Assembly: GCA_026075535.2 (NCBI GenBank)
Contig: AP026550.1
Span: 5,146,001-5,210,000 of the forward strand
From: Tricholoma matsutake
Taxonomy: Eukaryota; Basidiomycota; Agaricomycetes; Agaricales; Tricholomataceae
Length of the DNA stretch: 64,000 bases
Direction of reading: 5' to 3'
Positions 1 to 10,259 of this stretch are shown here, piece by piece. The position numbers and the translations under genes are program-made. The first letter of the stretch is position 1, and every line of letters starts with the position of its first letter. The notes beneath the pieces were generated by a model. That model ran no database searches. It was not told the origin of the DNA and was given only the letters and a program-made list of their open reading frames with translations.

Positions 1-204
1 ACTTGCTAACGTCTACTCGGATAGCCAGCACTCAGCCATCACGCTCTTATTTGAGAACGTCATGCTGATCCCACGTCTACACTTCATGTGTGGTGATTTC
101 AACGTGAGACACGCCTCCTGGGATCCCCAGGGGCCTGAACACTCAATCCATGCTGACCACTTAGTGGAAACGGCTACGGCATTAGGCCTGACTAGAGCCA
201 TACC
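1..204 (+). pseudogene. LINE H ORF2 fragment (endonuclease part)
   Basis: In-frame piece of LINE-A ORF2, corresponding to about residues 127-194 of the 1289-aa protein. It shows the NVYSDSQ and CGDFNVRH endonuclease motifs. The left part lies outside the window. The frame is cut at 204 by the 5' end of LINE A1, and ORF2 resumes after the A1 poly(A) tail. The last 14 bp (191-204) are repeated at 10800-10813 as the TSD. H also carries stop mutations further on, so this copy is dead. Confidence 0.9.
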
Positions 205-332
205 ATCGCTTCTTGTCCTCTTACCGCGACGTGCACAGCCACAAAAAATCTTCGTCGACTCCGTTTTCAACTTTTGCAGCTCAATCCGTCCTCGATCCCA
301 GCGATCCGGTATAACCAGCGTCTTACCAACGC
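205..332 (+). promoter_or_regulatory. LINE-A 5' UTR (A1)
   Basis: 128 bp between the precise 5' end and the ORF1 ATG. The same leader occurs at 19054, 21327, 22224 and, reversed, ending at 43653, 51618 and 61779. Since full-length LINEs must carry their promoter inside the element, an internal promoter is expected here, but I see no clear TATA box. The first six bases (ATCGCT) are complementary to AGCGAT at 300-305. Confidence 0.6.
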
Positions 333-1779
333 ATGTCTGATTCGTATTCCAGAAGTAGGGGGAGATCGGGTGAGGCGATGGACGAGGGGGGACCCTCTAG
401 ATCCGGTACGCCCAGAACTCCTGGCGACGACCCCATTGATTCCCTGCGGCTCTCTTCGAGCCGCAGATCCACACAGATCGTACCCTCAGTGGGCCCTCAC
501 AGGACCCAAAGAGGCTCTCCAACCCCCTCCCCCTATGGGGCGGGCACTGTCACTCCGCGAGCACAGCGTTTCAGCGTGCCAGCGTTATCTTCCAGGGATG
601 CGACTGCGTCTCCTGTACCACCGGCTACCCCTTCAACACCCGCTTCGTGGGCTGATGACGTGGCCGATAACCTCTCTACCCACGTCATTCAGGACACGGA
701 GATGACTAGCGATGACTGGAGCGGACCCCAGACCTTCGCCAGTGACCTGGGAGAGTATGCAACTGGATTCCGAGTTGTTCTCAACAGGACAGGATCTAGA
801 CGACCGACTGCTGAAGAACGGCAGCTCATAGCTGAACAACTGGGCTCGGTGCTGGCAGCAGCTGCCGAGGCTGGTTTAGATCGCAACTCTGGAAACGCTA
901 CGCTCCGGAGCGCTATAGACAGAATGGCTGGGGGCAGTAAACGACCTAGGTCGGGAACTGTCACCAACGATCCTAACGACGTCCCAAGGACGGAGTACCT
1001 GGAGGGATGGGATGGGCAACACCCCCCCCTCACAAATCAGCAAGGACTCGAGGCCCGAAAGGGGCTCGACCTCTTCCTAAACCCCCAGCAGGGGGTGTTT
1101 CATCGTCATGGGGGCGAGGACCACCTCCCCCCGTGAACTGGTCCACCAGGCCTTCGGGCAGGGGAACCTTTGCTCAGGTCGCTCGCTTCCCTGGGGGGCG
1201 AGCACCTAACACTTCCATGGATGGCCTTGTGCGACTAGCCAAGGCCTTCCCTGAACTTCCGACCGATAAGCTGGCTGACATACAGCAGCATGTGGGTCCC
1301 TCTAAACCGAAGGCTGCAAAGCCATCACCTACTGTCCATAGACCGTCGAGACGACAGGTCCTGGTCCACGTTCGTCCCCCCCTTGGGGCGGAGACGAACC
1401 CTGCTGACTTCTTGGATCATGTCCGAGTTACTCTCGGACTGCACCACTCTAAGCTAGTGGCTCAGTCCGCATCAATGCATGCTGGTAACCTATCAGTAGC
1501 TACAGACGTCGTGGCCTCCGAGGAGGACCTTCGTTGTTTTAAGGAGGCGGCCCACAAGGCGTTTCCATTCGCGTTGCAAGTAGATGCAGCGTTACCCACC
1601 TCCACATCGTACCTCAAGCTGGTCGATGTGCCGTTCGTCGCTAACGACAAGGCACTTACGCCTGACGTCGTCGTTGCACACCTGGGGAAGTCCGGAATAT
1701 CGGATCTCGCAGTGCTACAAGTCCCCCCCCGTGTTGTACGTGATTCGAAAATGTCGGATACGTGCACTGTCTATCTTAA

Positions 1780-1782
<3 letters not shown>
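333..1782 (+). pseudogene. LINE A1 ORF1, 5' part (Gag-like), frameshifted
   Basis: Starts MSDSYSRSRGRSGE and matches ORF1 of the intact copy Q. The N-terminal third is Ser/Pro/Arg-rich and low in complexity, and a folded region precedes the zinc knuckles. At about 1022-1029 the C-tract is 8 long, against 9 in intact copies. This shifts the frame, so the reading passes from the frame starting at 333 to the one carrying GPKGARPLPKPP. The gene is then cut at 1782 by B1. Lengths of the two parts (1450 + 472 nt) sum to 1922, one short of 1923, as the single lost C predicts. Confidence 0.9.
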
Positions 1783-1819
<37 letters not shown>

Positions 1820-3662
1820 GGTCAACAATTTATAACGCGGGGCTCGATCGCAGTCCGCGGAGCAGGATACAAACTTGGGTACTACTATAACTACGCTTCC
1901 CCTCACCCATATCCTACCCAGGTCCTCGTTTTAGCCACTTTAGGCGGGCAGTGCCACAGACATTGGCCTCTCAGCCAGGAAAGGCAATAATCTGGAGGGG
2001 GAGACCCCCTCCCGAAGCTAGCCATTAGATCGTCAGCTGGTGCGAAGCGGTCCCCCAGCCACATATCCAACCGAAGTCAGATCAGGCGCAGTGGTGTCAA
2101 TTCACCGTAAATCCCCCCTTGCGGGAGGAATAACCGTCCGCATACTCCCAGCCAACGAGGATTGACCACCCCGGATGAATGAGGTGGACCATCACCGTGT
2201 CATGCACGAGTAACAGTAATGTGGCAGCTGGTTGTTCACCTGGTTATTCACCGGAACCGCCGTAAGCAGGGGGCCAAAGCCCCCCTCAAGCAAATGCACT
2301 GCCAGCACATGCACTCAATAGCAATTTCCCCCCCGCAGCAGGGAGAACGTAAAGGGTAGCGACATTTGTCACCAACCCGACAGCAGCCAGCAGACTGGCG
2401 GTGATGGGTGTGGAGTGGAATGCCCCACACAAGTAGCAGCACGGCCATCTGTGATGATGACGGCACTGTACTGGGAACGAGGGTTCCCCAGATTGGAGCT
2501 CTGCTAGAGCTGTTGGCATCGCCACACAGGAAGCTGGAACAGCTGCCGGAGGCGTAGGATCATTGGAACGATCGTCTCTGGTTGTCCGCTTGGGCATCAG
2601 GAGCAAGTTAGTACTGGTATATGATGCTAGTGATCGAAATACGCAGCGTGCAGTGTAAGCGAGGGCCTCCTGCCTAGCAAGAGAGTCCACGTAGTCGTCA
2701 GGGTCGGGGAGGTCCTCCCCAGCCCACAGATCTCAAACTGCCTAGGGCAGCTGCTACCTCCAGTTCATTCTGTGAGAACTGGGTGTTGTAGTCTTGGGCA
2801 TCATCACCAACGATGTCACCCGTAATCAAGGTGGGGTCGTGAAGGCCCCAGCGTGTGGTTTGGTCTCTGTTCAGCCGTTTGGGCATTGAGAGTGAGTTAG
2901 CACAGGTAAATGACGATAACAGTCAAAATACGTAGCGTAAGGTCGATAACAGATGGCCCCTTATCTCAGTTCCAGGTCCACCCGATACAGCCTCCAAACG
3001 CTCCGAGGGGGAGAACAGGCCGCGCATCCTGTTGCCTGGTGGGAGAAGATTGAACCCGGGTCGTAACACCCTAAAAGAGTGAGCACCGGAGGTAGAGAGT
3101 TGGTGGTGAGTAGCGGCCACCAGAGCGTCGACCTAGCTGTCAGGGGGCACCATCGCCCGGCCCCTTTTAACGATGGTGTATTCCAACGGGTAGTCAGTGT
3201 AGCATGTCTCTAGTAATAGAAACTCACAGAGCATGGAGGCTGGGAGCCTCCCAGACGGCCAGCAGTCCAGTAAGAACATCCTTCCCCCTAAGCCAGACCT
3301 CCCCCAGCTAAACAAGCGCTTCTACTTGGGCGAGCATTGAAGCAGGCATCCCACACCCGCTCTAAGCCCCCATAGGGACCCAGACTACTCTTTCATAGAC
3401 ATCACTCACCTAGCCAGGATCCTCGAAGCCAAGGGGAACGAGACAGATAGCAGTCACTGTTGGAAACAATGACCGAGACATCCCCGGAGATCGGATGGAC
3501 GGATCTCTTAGCAAATCAGGGCAAGCCTGGAGACGCCGAGAGCGTTCGTGATGGTGAAATCCGATCGAAAATCGGACAAAAATTGAAGTGTCGACGTCGC
3601 GTGCAACGTTGAGCAGAGGTGTTTACCACTATTTATGGTGGTTGTAACAAGTCAAGGAGCTG
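1783..3662 (-). mobile_element. B1, degenerate B element (reverse orientation)
   Basis: Begins on the plus strand with a long T run (the reversed poly(A)), followed by the family 3' end (TTTATAACGCGGGG, then CCGCGG). It ends with the reversed B 5' end (GTAACAAGTCAAGGAGC). The TSD gtctatcttaacat lies at 1769-1782 and 3663-3676. At 1880 bp it is shorter than the 2.2-2.3 kb of full-length copies. The ORF is broken, and a second copy of the leader/ORF-start junction sits inside the element (around 2595-2655), so this is a composite, dead copy. Confidence 0.92.
2286..2886 (-). pseudogene. Broken B-element ORF in B1
   Basis: The reading starts at 2886 with MPKRLNRDQTTRWGLHDP, clearly the B protein N-terminus. 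It drifts out of frame after about 60 codons. A second start (MPKRTTRDD) lies at 2597, preceded by a second copy of the leader end, and is followed within a few codons by a C-terminal piece (AELQSGEPS). The central helical region is missing, so no working product is expected. Confidence 0.8.
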
Positions 3663-4148
3663 GTCTATCTTAACATCGCTGACTCAGTCAGCGGTGCACG
3701 AGCCAAGGCTCTTATCGGTCGGGGCGTCCAATTTGGACGCTACGTCGCTTACATTAGGGCTGCCAGGGCGAATCCAGGGCTGCCTATATGCCAACGGTGC
3801 TGGAAGTGGGGTCACCCCACCCCAGCATGCAGAGCCCCCCAGACCAAATGTCCGGTCTGCACAGGCCCACACCGCAAGGAGCACCACCGTGCCCTCGCAG
3901 GTTGTTGTAAGGGAAACACCAAGGCGAACCCTCCCGTCCCAGCTACCCCAGAGGGGGCAGCCTGTCCCCACCCGGCTAGGTGCATCAACTGCCGGAAAAA
4001 TCACGCAGCCGACGACCGTCGGTGCAACTTCTGGCGACATCGCTTTGACCGAGAGTGGATCAAAGCGCGCTATGACGAGGTGAGTGCGAGACGTAACTCT
4101 CGCTCCCCTCCTTCTTACCATCCCGCAGGACGCGGTGGCCGAACGTAA
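3663..4148 (+). pseudogene. LINE A1 ORF1, 3' part (zinc knuckles)
   Basis: Resumes after B1 with the repeated TSD and encodes the end of the Gag-like protein. The knuckle CQRCWKWGHPTPAC is followed by two further Cys/His clusters, and the protein ends GRGGRT. The stop TAA at 4146-4148 abuts the ORF2 ATG at 4149. A possible 49-nt intron with GTGAGT and CTTAC...CAG signals lies at 4080-4128. Confidence 0.9.
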
Positions 4149-5822
4149 ATGAGGGACAGACTTAGATCTACCCCACAGTTACGTATATTTAGTCAAAATG
4201 TAAATCGAAATTGGGGTTACATGGACTCGATACTGGCAGATTTCGTAGATGATTATGATTTGCTTTTTATCCAAGAGCCACCTTGGCGACTGATAAGACA
4301 CGCCCCGTCTGCCCACAACAGGGAAGGGGAGGAAGTTATAGGCGCACCGATGAGCCCAAACTGGGGAACGTTGGTGCGCCCCTCGGGCATTGATTCCCCC
4401 CCACGCGTTGCTGTCTACTTTGCAAACAGCATTGCTAATCTAAGACCAGGCCTCAGACGAGATCTGATCGACGATCGTGACATCCTCCTGTTCTCACTGG
4501 GAATAGGGGAGGACGTCATGCTACTCGCTAACGTTTACTCGGATAGCCAACACTCAGCCATCACGCTCTTGTTCGAGAACGTCATGCTGATTCCTCACCT
4601 ACATTTCATGTGTGGCGACTTTAACGTGAGACACGCCTCCTGGGACCCCCAGGGGCCTGAACACTCTATTCACGCTGACCACTTAGTGGAAACGGCTACG
4701 GCATTAGGCCTGACTAGAGCTCTACCAGTAGTGGAGGGCCCTATCCACTTCCCCCCACAACAGGGCTTTCACCCCACGGTGATCGACCTGATGTTCGTAC
4801 CTACAGATCTTAGATTTGTATTGTACTGCGAGATTGTACCTGAAGCCAGGGGAACGTCTGACCACGCCCCCCTGACGTTAGTTCTACCTGGTCCGGGATC
4901 TTTGGTTCCGGTTACCAAGTGGTCCATCAAAAAAGGATCCGAGGAGGAAGCATCTTATCGAGATGCTGTCTCCTCCGCTTTAATTCCGTGGCTAAATTGC
5001 CACGGAAATACATCGGCAGAGATCGATGAGGTCGTTTCGGCGATATCAACGATCTTAAACAAGGCATGGGAAAACCATGCCAAGGAATCCCACCTCGGCA
5101 AGTCGTCCAAAGGCTGGTGGACAGACGAATGCAGTGGTGCCCTAGACGCTTACAGAGCCTCTCAAGACGAGGGAGACTGGAAGCTCTATAGGAAAGTCAT
5201 GCGACACGCAAAGCGCGACTTCTTCGACGACCGTATCCAGGAAGTGGCTACGATGAACAGACGACCCTGGGACTTGATGTCTTGGACTCGTCAACATAAC
5301 CTCCCGTCATACGAGGCAATCTCCTATCGGGGAGAACCTTGTAATGATCTGGACTCCCTTTGGGCTGCCCTTGATGGGTCCTATAACGCTGCCTCAGATC
5401 GAGTAGTCGATCTGAGCATTCTCGATGACCTTGATCCGGTGCCTGAAAGGGCCTGGATCTCGTTCTCCGTTACGGAAATGAAAGAAGCACTAAACGCGTG
5501 CTCTTCCCGTTCCGCTCCAGGTCCCGATCATGTTACGTGGTCGCACCTAAAACACTGGTGTAGCAACCCAGAAGTGGCAGGGCTCATCACCCGCATTGCT
5601 GAGGCGTGCATCACCGCTGGCCACTGGCCAGATCACTTTAAGGAGTCCCTGTCGGTTATTATCCCGAAGCCAGGGAAGCCTAATTACTCTACCCCTAAGT
5701 CGTTCAGGCCCATTGTGCTTCTGAACACTCTGGGCAAATTAGTCGAAAAGATGTTGTCAAGACGACTTCAGTTCGACGGTGTTGCACACGAGGCTTTCGA
5801 GCAAAACCAGTTCGGAGGCGTC
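4149..5822 (+). pseudogene. LINE A1 ORF2, 5' part (endonuclease and start of RT)
   Basis: Starts MRDRLRSTPQLRIFSQNVN directly after the ORF1 stop. It covers the AP-like endonuclease (QNVN, QEPPW, NVYSD, GDFN, SDHAP) and the N-terminal part of the RT up to NQFGGV. It is cut at 5822 by B2. Together with 8064-10259 it gives 3870 nt, the length of intact ORF2, so this ORF was open before B2 inserted. Confidence 0.93.
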
Positions 5823-5845
5823 ATCACGCTCCTTGACTTGTTACA

Positions 5846-6341
5846 ACCACCATAAATAGTGGTAAACACCTCTGCTCAACGTTGCATGCAACGTCGACAC
5901 TTCAATTTTCGTCCGATTTTCGATCGGATTTCACCATCACGAACGCTCTCGGCGTCTCCAGGCCTACCCTGATTTGCTAAGAGATCCGTCCATCCGATCT
6001 CCCTGGATGCCCCGGTCATTGTTTTTGACAATGGCTGCTATCTGTCTCGCTCTCCTGGGCTTCGAGGATCCTGACTAGGTGAGTGTCGTTTATGAAAGAG
6101 TAGTCTGGGTCCCTCTGGGGGCTTAGAGTGGGTGTGGGATGCCTGCTTCAACGCTCGCCCAAGTCGACACACTCGTTTAGTTGGGGGAGGTCTGGCTTAG
6201 GGAGAAGGGACGTTATCACTGGATTGCTAGTTGTCTGGGAGGCTTCTAGCCTCCATGCTATGTGAGTCACTACTACTAGGGACAAGCTACACTGACTACC
6301 CGTTGGAATACACCATCGTTAAAAGGGGCCGGGCGATGGTG
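5846..6341 (+). promoter_or_regulatory. Structured leader of B2 with hairpins
   Basis: Inverted repeats seen by eye are ACCAC/GTGGT (5846-5863), the palindrome ACGTTGCATGCAACGT (5879-5894), TCCGAT/ATCGGA (5912-5928), GTCATTGT/ACAATGGC with a 5-nt loop (6015-6035) and CACCATCG/CGATGGTG (6311-6341). They recur in the other B copies. The 6015 stem shows paired changes in the divergent copy B7 (GGCACTGT/ACAGTGTC at 55494-55514). The role is unknown; translation control, packaging or a ribozyme are possible. Confidence 0.6.
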
Positions 6342-6603
6342 CCCCCTGGCGGCTAGGTTGACACCTTGGTGGCCGCCACTCTCCACCAACTCTCTACCTC
6401 CGGTGCTCACTCTTCTAGGGTGGTATGACCCGGGTTCAATCTTCTCCCACTGGGTTACAGGATGTGCGGCCTGTCCCCCCCTCGGAGCGTTCGGAGGCAG
6501 TATCGGGTGGACCCGGAATAGAGATAAGGGACCAGCTGTTATCGATGGCACGCTACGTATCTTGATTTCTACTATCACCTACTAGCACTAACTTCCCCTC
6601 TCA

Positions 6604-7413
6604 ATGCCTAAACGGCGAACTAGAGCCCAAACACCACGCTGGGGTCTACACGACCCCTCCCTGATTACGGGCGACATCTACGACGATGGCGTCCAAGACT
6701 ACGACACCCGGTATGATCATGACGATCCGGATGTAGCTACTGCCCTACGGGCAGTTAGAGATCTATGGGCTGGAGAAGACCTCTCCGACCCTGAGGATGA
6801 CGAGGATTCTCTTGCTATGCAGGAGGCCCTCAATTATGCCGAGAGCAGCCCCAAGCTAGCCTCGAGGCAAACGATCGACCGTGTGCTGTGGGCGCAGGAC
6901 GTCCATGTCGCACATAAACGATGGACTCGCAGTCTCGAACGCGAGGACATGTACACTCAGGAGCTCGGCATTGCTGAGCTCTTCTATCCGGAGGCATCCC
7001 CTGCCCCGTTACCGCCTTTGCCCCCCATCCCTGAGCTGGTGGAGGACGAAGCGCCGTTATCTGTGAATGAGAGGCTGGAAATCGAAGCCACCTCTCATGC
7101 CATGCTACACCAACTCGACGCGATGACCATGTTCATTGGTACCGTCCGTACGTCCGCCGTTCCCCCTGCAGAGAGGAACGCATGGCGCCAAATGGCCTGG
7201 GAGTTATTCACGACCACCTGGCGACTGTCTGAGACGATGTCGGCAGAACTAGCAGCCGTTCCGACACCTCTCGACCTCACGTCTCCGGCAGCCTTCCGGG
7301 CTTCCTACGCGGCGGTGCACACTGCTCAATCAGAGCCTCAATCTGGGGAACCCTCGTCCCCAGCACGGCGCCGTCGTCCTCGAGGTCCTCGTGGACAGCA
7401 GCGCCGCAACTAG
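6604..7413 (+). CDS. B-element protein, unknown function (269 aa)
   Basis: An intact ORF starting MPKRRTRAQTPRWGLHDP. I do not recognise the family. The N-terminus is basic, then comes an acidic stretch around residues 55-70. A Pro-rich segment (SPAPLPPLPPIPELVEDE) leads to a probably helical core containing ERNAWRQMAWELFTTTWRLSE, and the tail is Arg-rich (RRRRPRGPRGQQRR). It has no RT, nuclease or zinc-knuckle motif, no signal peptide and no membrane segment. Compared with the B6 protein, many differences are third-codon-position changes (CCT/CCC, ACT/ACC, ATT/ATC), which suggests selection on the protein. The basic ends would suit an RNA-binding or RNP role, but that is inference. Confidence 0.8.
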   Translation: MPKRRTRAQTPRWGLHDPSLITGDIYDDGVQDYDTRYDHDDPDVATALRAVRDLWAGEDLSDPEDDEDSLAMQEALNYAESSPKLASRQTIDRVLWAQDVHVAHKRWTRSLEREDMYTQELGIAELFYPEASPAPLPPLPPIPELVEDEAPLSVNERLEIEATSHAMLHQLDAMTMFIGTVRTSAVPPAERNAWRQMAWELFTTTWRLSETMSAELAAVPTPLDLTSPAAFRASYAAVHTAQSEPQSGEPSSPARRRRPRGPRGQQRRN

Positions 7414-8034
7414 TACAGGGGGCTATCCCCCTCTATGTTCACGGCCACCAAGTAACTGGTGGCCACTATCGGGATGGTGACATGGTGTCGCTTCCCTATA
7501 CCTTCCCCCCACTGCGGGGGGGACGATGTCATCGAGTGCGTGCACATGGGTGCATTTGCTCGAGGGGGGTCTCGGCCCCCTACTTACGGCGGTCACGGTG
7601 AATAACCAGGTGAACAACCACCCGCCTTGTTACTGTCACTCGTGCACAACACGGTGATGGTCCACCTCATTCGTCTGGGGTGGTCAATCCTCGTTGGCTG
7701 GAAAAACGCAGACGGTTATTCCTCCCGCAAGGGGGGATTTACGGTGAATTAACACTGCTGCGCCTGGTCTGGCCTCGGTCGGACATGTGGCTGGGGGACC
7801 GTTTGCTCCAGAGGGCGATCTAATGGCTAACTTCGGGAGGGGGGGGCGCCCCCTCCAGATTATTGCCTTTCCTGGCTGAGAGGCCAACGTCTGTGGAACT
7901 GCCCGCCTAAAGGTGGCTAAAACGGGGACCTGAGTGGGGGATGGGCGAGGGGAACGCGTAGATAAAGTAGTACCCAAGTTTGTACCTTGCTCCGCGGACT
8001 GCGTTCGAGCCCCGCGTTATAAATTCTGATCCAA
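7414..8034 (+). other. B2 3' UTR with LINE-A-like 3' end
   Basis: Non-coding part of B2. It contains a stem GGCGG (7588-7592)/CCGCC (7622-7626) that co-varies between copies. It ends with GCGGACTGCG...CCCCGCGTTATAAATT just before the A-run. The terminal CGCGG/CCGCG pairing and the TTATAAA segment are shared with LINE-A and are the likely signal recognised by the RT. Confidence 0.75.
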
Positions 8035-8050
8035 AAAAAAAAAAAAAAAA

Positions 8051-10259
8051 GTTCGGAGACGTCGCCCAGCGCTCCACTGAGGACGCAGGTATCTACCTTA
8101 CCCACCTGGTCAGGGCTGGGTGGGCCAAGGGACTTAAAACGAGCGTCGTCGCTTTCGACATCGCTCAATTCTTCCCCTCCTTGAACCACCAGGTTCTACT
8201 GGAGATCATCTCTCGGTCGGGGTTCCCTGCGCAAGTAGTGAACTTCTTCCGTTCTTACCTTGTCGGCCGCAAAACGACCTACAAATGGAACGCTTTCTCA
8301 TCTGGCTCCTTTGCAGCTGATGTGGGAGTAGGCCAAGGCTCTGCTTTGTCCCCTGTCTTATCGGCGTTGTACCTAACGCCCATTATGAAGCTCTTCAGAA
8401 GGAGCGAAATCGGCAGAGATGTCGATCTCATGTCCTATGTGGACGATGGCACTCTCATCGCCCGCTCTCCACAGCTGGAGGATAACCTCCCCCTGCTCAA
8501 AAAAGTGTATGGCTGGATATTCCAGGCATTCACCTCCCTCGGGCTTGTCCTTGAACACGACAAGTCTGAAATATTTCATTTCTCAAGGGCGAGGAGGTTC
8601 ACTCCCCTACCCATTTATCTCGGATTCGCCCCCTACACGGGCAATACCCCCCTCAAACCCAAGGTTACCTGGAGGTACCTTGGCTTTTTCTTCGACCGCA
8701 AGCTCTCCTTCAAGGAGCACACGCGGTTCTACTCCACCAAAGCCCTTACCACTGCGAGGGCAATGGGAATGCTCGGCAATTCTGTCAGAGGGTTAACCCC
8801 TATGCAGAAACGCCTTCTGTACCGTTCATGTGTCGTACCTATCATGACATACGGACTCAGACTGTGGCACTTTAAAGGCGCTCGCGTTAAAGGTGTCATC
8901 AAAACGTTGGCCCAAGTGCAGTCCATTGCTGCGCGCTGGATCCTCGGTGCATTCAGAACCACCCCAATCGGTGGCCTAGAAAGTATCGCTGGACTGCTGC
9001 CTATGCAGCTGTTACTGCATCGTCTAGTCGACAGAGGGGTATTCAGAACCCCCCTGTTGGCTCCATCACACCCCCTAAGAGCAATCTTAGGGCCTAATCA
9101 TGTCGGTACTACCCATTCTCATGAGCTAGGACTCTGGGGAGGGGACGTGCTCGACACACTCAACCTGCAAGGCCCATCTGTCGCATCAGCTGCAGCTCTG
9201 GCCCTCGTACCAGGTGATGAATTCGACCCCTTTGGGGAAGAAAACACACCTGGAAACAGAGTGAAGGATTTATTCCCCACTCGCTTCTCATCTCATCGTC
9301 TCACCTCTAAGGAGGATGGAGCGAAGAACTCTTATAGGAGTGACCTCGATAAGGCCTGGGCTTCTGCCCTGGTCGAGGACGACACTCTCGTCGTTGCAGT
9401 GGACGCCTCAGTGCCCACAGATGCTAAATTTCAGGCTGTCGCCTGTGCTCTGGTCTTCGGACAGGGAGAACAGGTAGATCGCGTTGTCTCTGCTTCTGGG
9501 AGGAGAACCCCCCCAGAAGTCGAACTCTTTGCCCTCCAACTGGGCGTCTCGGCTGCGTGCAGCAGGGGATGCAAAAAGCTGGTGATATTCTCGGATTCTA
9601 CTACGGGCATTGAGTCCCTAATTGATCCTAAACCACGCTCTGAGCAAATCTTTGCTCTGGACGCTTGTCGCTCCCTCCGTCCCTGGCTATCCGGAGACGA
9701 GGAGAGGAACATTACATTCTGGCATGTTCCCTCGAAGTTCGAGTGGAACGTACATAAGATGGCTCACGATGTAGCTACATCTACCAAGATCTCCGTGGGC
9801 AGACACCCGCGGACGTCTCTAGATTACCTTAAAAACCAGGTCGAAAAGGCCGTTTGTAAGGATTGGCACACCCGGTTCGCAGATCCTGCGTACCGGGGAC
9901 GACACTTCTACCAACTCAAGGGAGTAGGTGGAAAACCGGCATTACCCTCGACTCACAAAGGTGGGCCTTGGCTGAAAGTTATGGGGAGCAGCACTACGCT
10001 GACTTCTCGTTCAACTCGTATGATTACTGGCCGTGCTCCTATAGGGGAGTATCGTCAACGCTTATCCCTTGACGGGGAATACCAATGCTGGTGCCTTGGT
10101 CCCGACATCCAAACTCGAGACCATCTACTACGCGTCTGCCCCAAGGTAGATCGCAAAGAAACTCGTGCAAGCCCCGACTCCGTCGAGGGCTTCCACGAAT
10201 TCATGGACAATAACCCAGTACTTGGGTCGTTCAACTCACTTGCGTGGGATCCAGGATAG
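8051..10259 (+). pseudogene. LINE A1 ORF2, 3' part (RT, RNase H)
   Basis: Resumes after B2 with the repeated TSD. It contains the RT motifs FDIAQFFPS, GQGSALSP and YVDDG. The RNase H residues follow in VDAS, EVELFA, SDSTTG and KMAHDVA, and the C-terminal CWCLG...HLLRVC motif comes last. It is open to the stop at 10257-10259. It is separated from its start by the B2 insertion, so the protein cannot be made as one chain. Confidence 0.93.

Larger units (their letters stand above)
5823..8050 (+). mobile_element. B2, full-length B element
   Basis: Flanked by the 13-bp TSD gttcggaggcgtc (5810-5822) and gttcggagacgtc (8051-8063, one mismatch). It has a 5' motif CGCTCCTTGACTTG, a leader of about 780 bp with several hairpins, one intact ORF (6604-7413), a 3' UTR of about 620 bp and a poly(A) tail. 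There is no reverse transcriptase, endonuclease or RNase H. The last 45 nt before the A-tail match the LINE-A 3' end, implying mobilisation by LINE-A ORF2. Confidence 0.93.

Noticed and set aside
1715..1906. Open frames running through poly(A)/poly(T) runs (Lys- or Phe-rich), here and at about 12760, 17360, 19650 and 63130
   Set aside because: They are artefacts of reading across an insertion junction; no real protein spans an A-tail.
6420..6450. tRNA-like B box (CCGGGTTCAATC) in the B leader, also in other copies (GGTTCGATC in B7)
   Set aside because: It resembles a pol III B box, but the last bases do not fit and I found no A box at a suitable distance, so I did not annotate a pol III promoter.
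7684..7977. Recurrent ~97 aa frame antisense to the B 3' UTR (MGTTLSTRSPRPSP; also at 12833 and 63207)
   Set aside because: It is conserved only as far as the UTR DNA is conserved, is absent or shifted in B6, B7 and B8, and starts in the shared 3' end.
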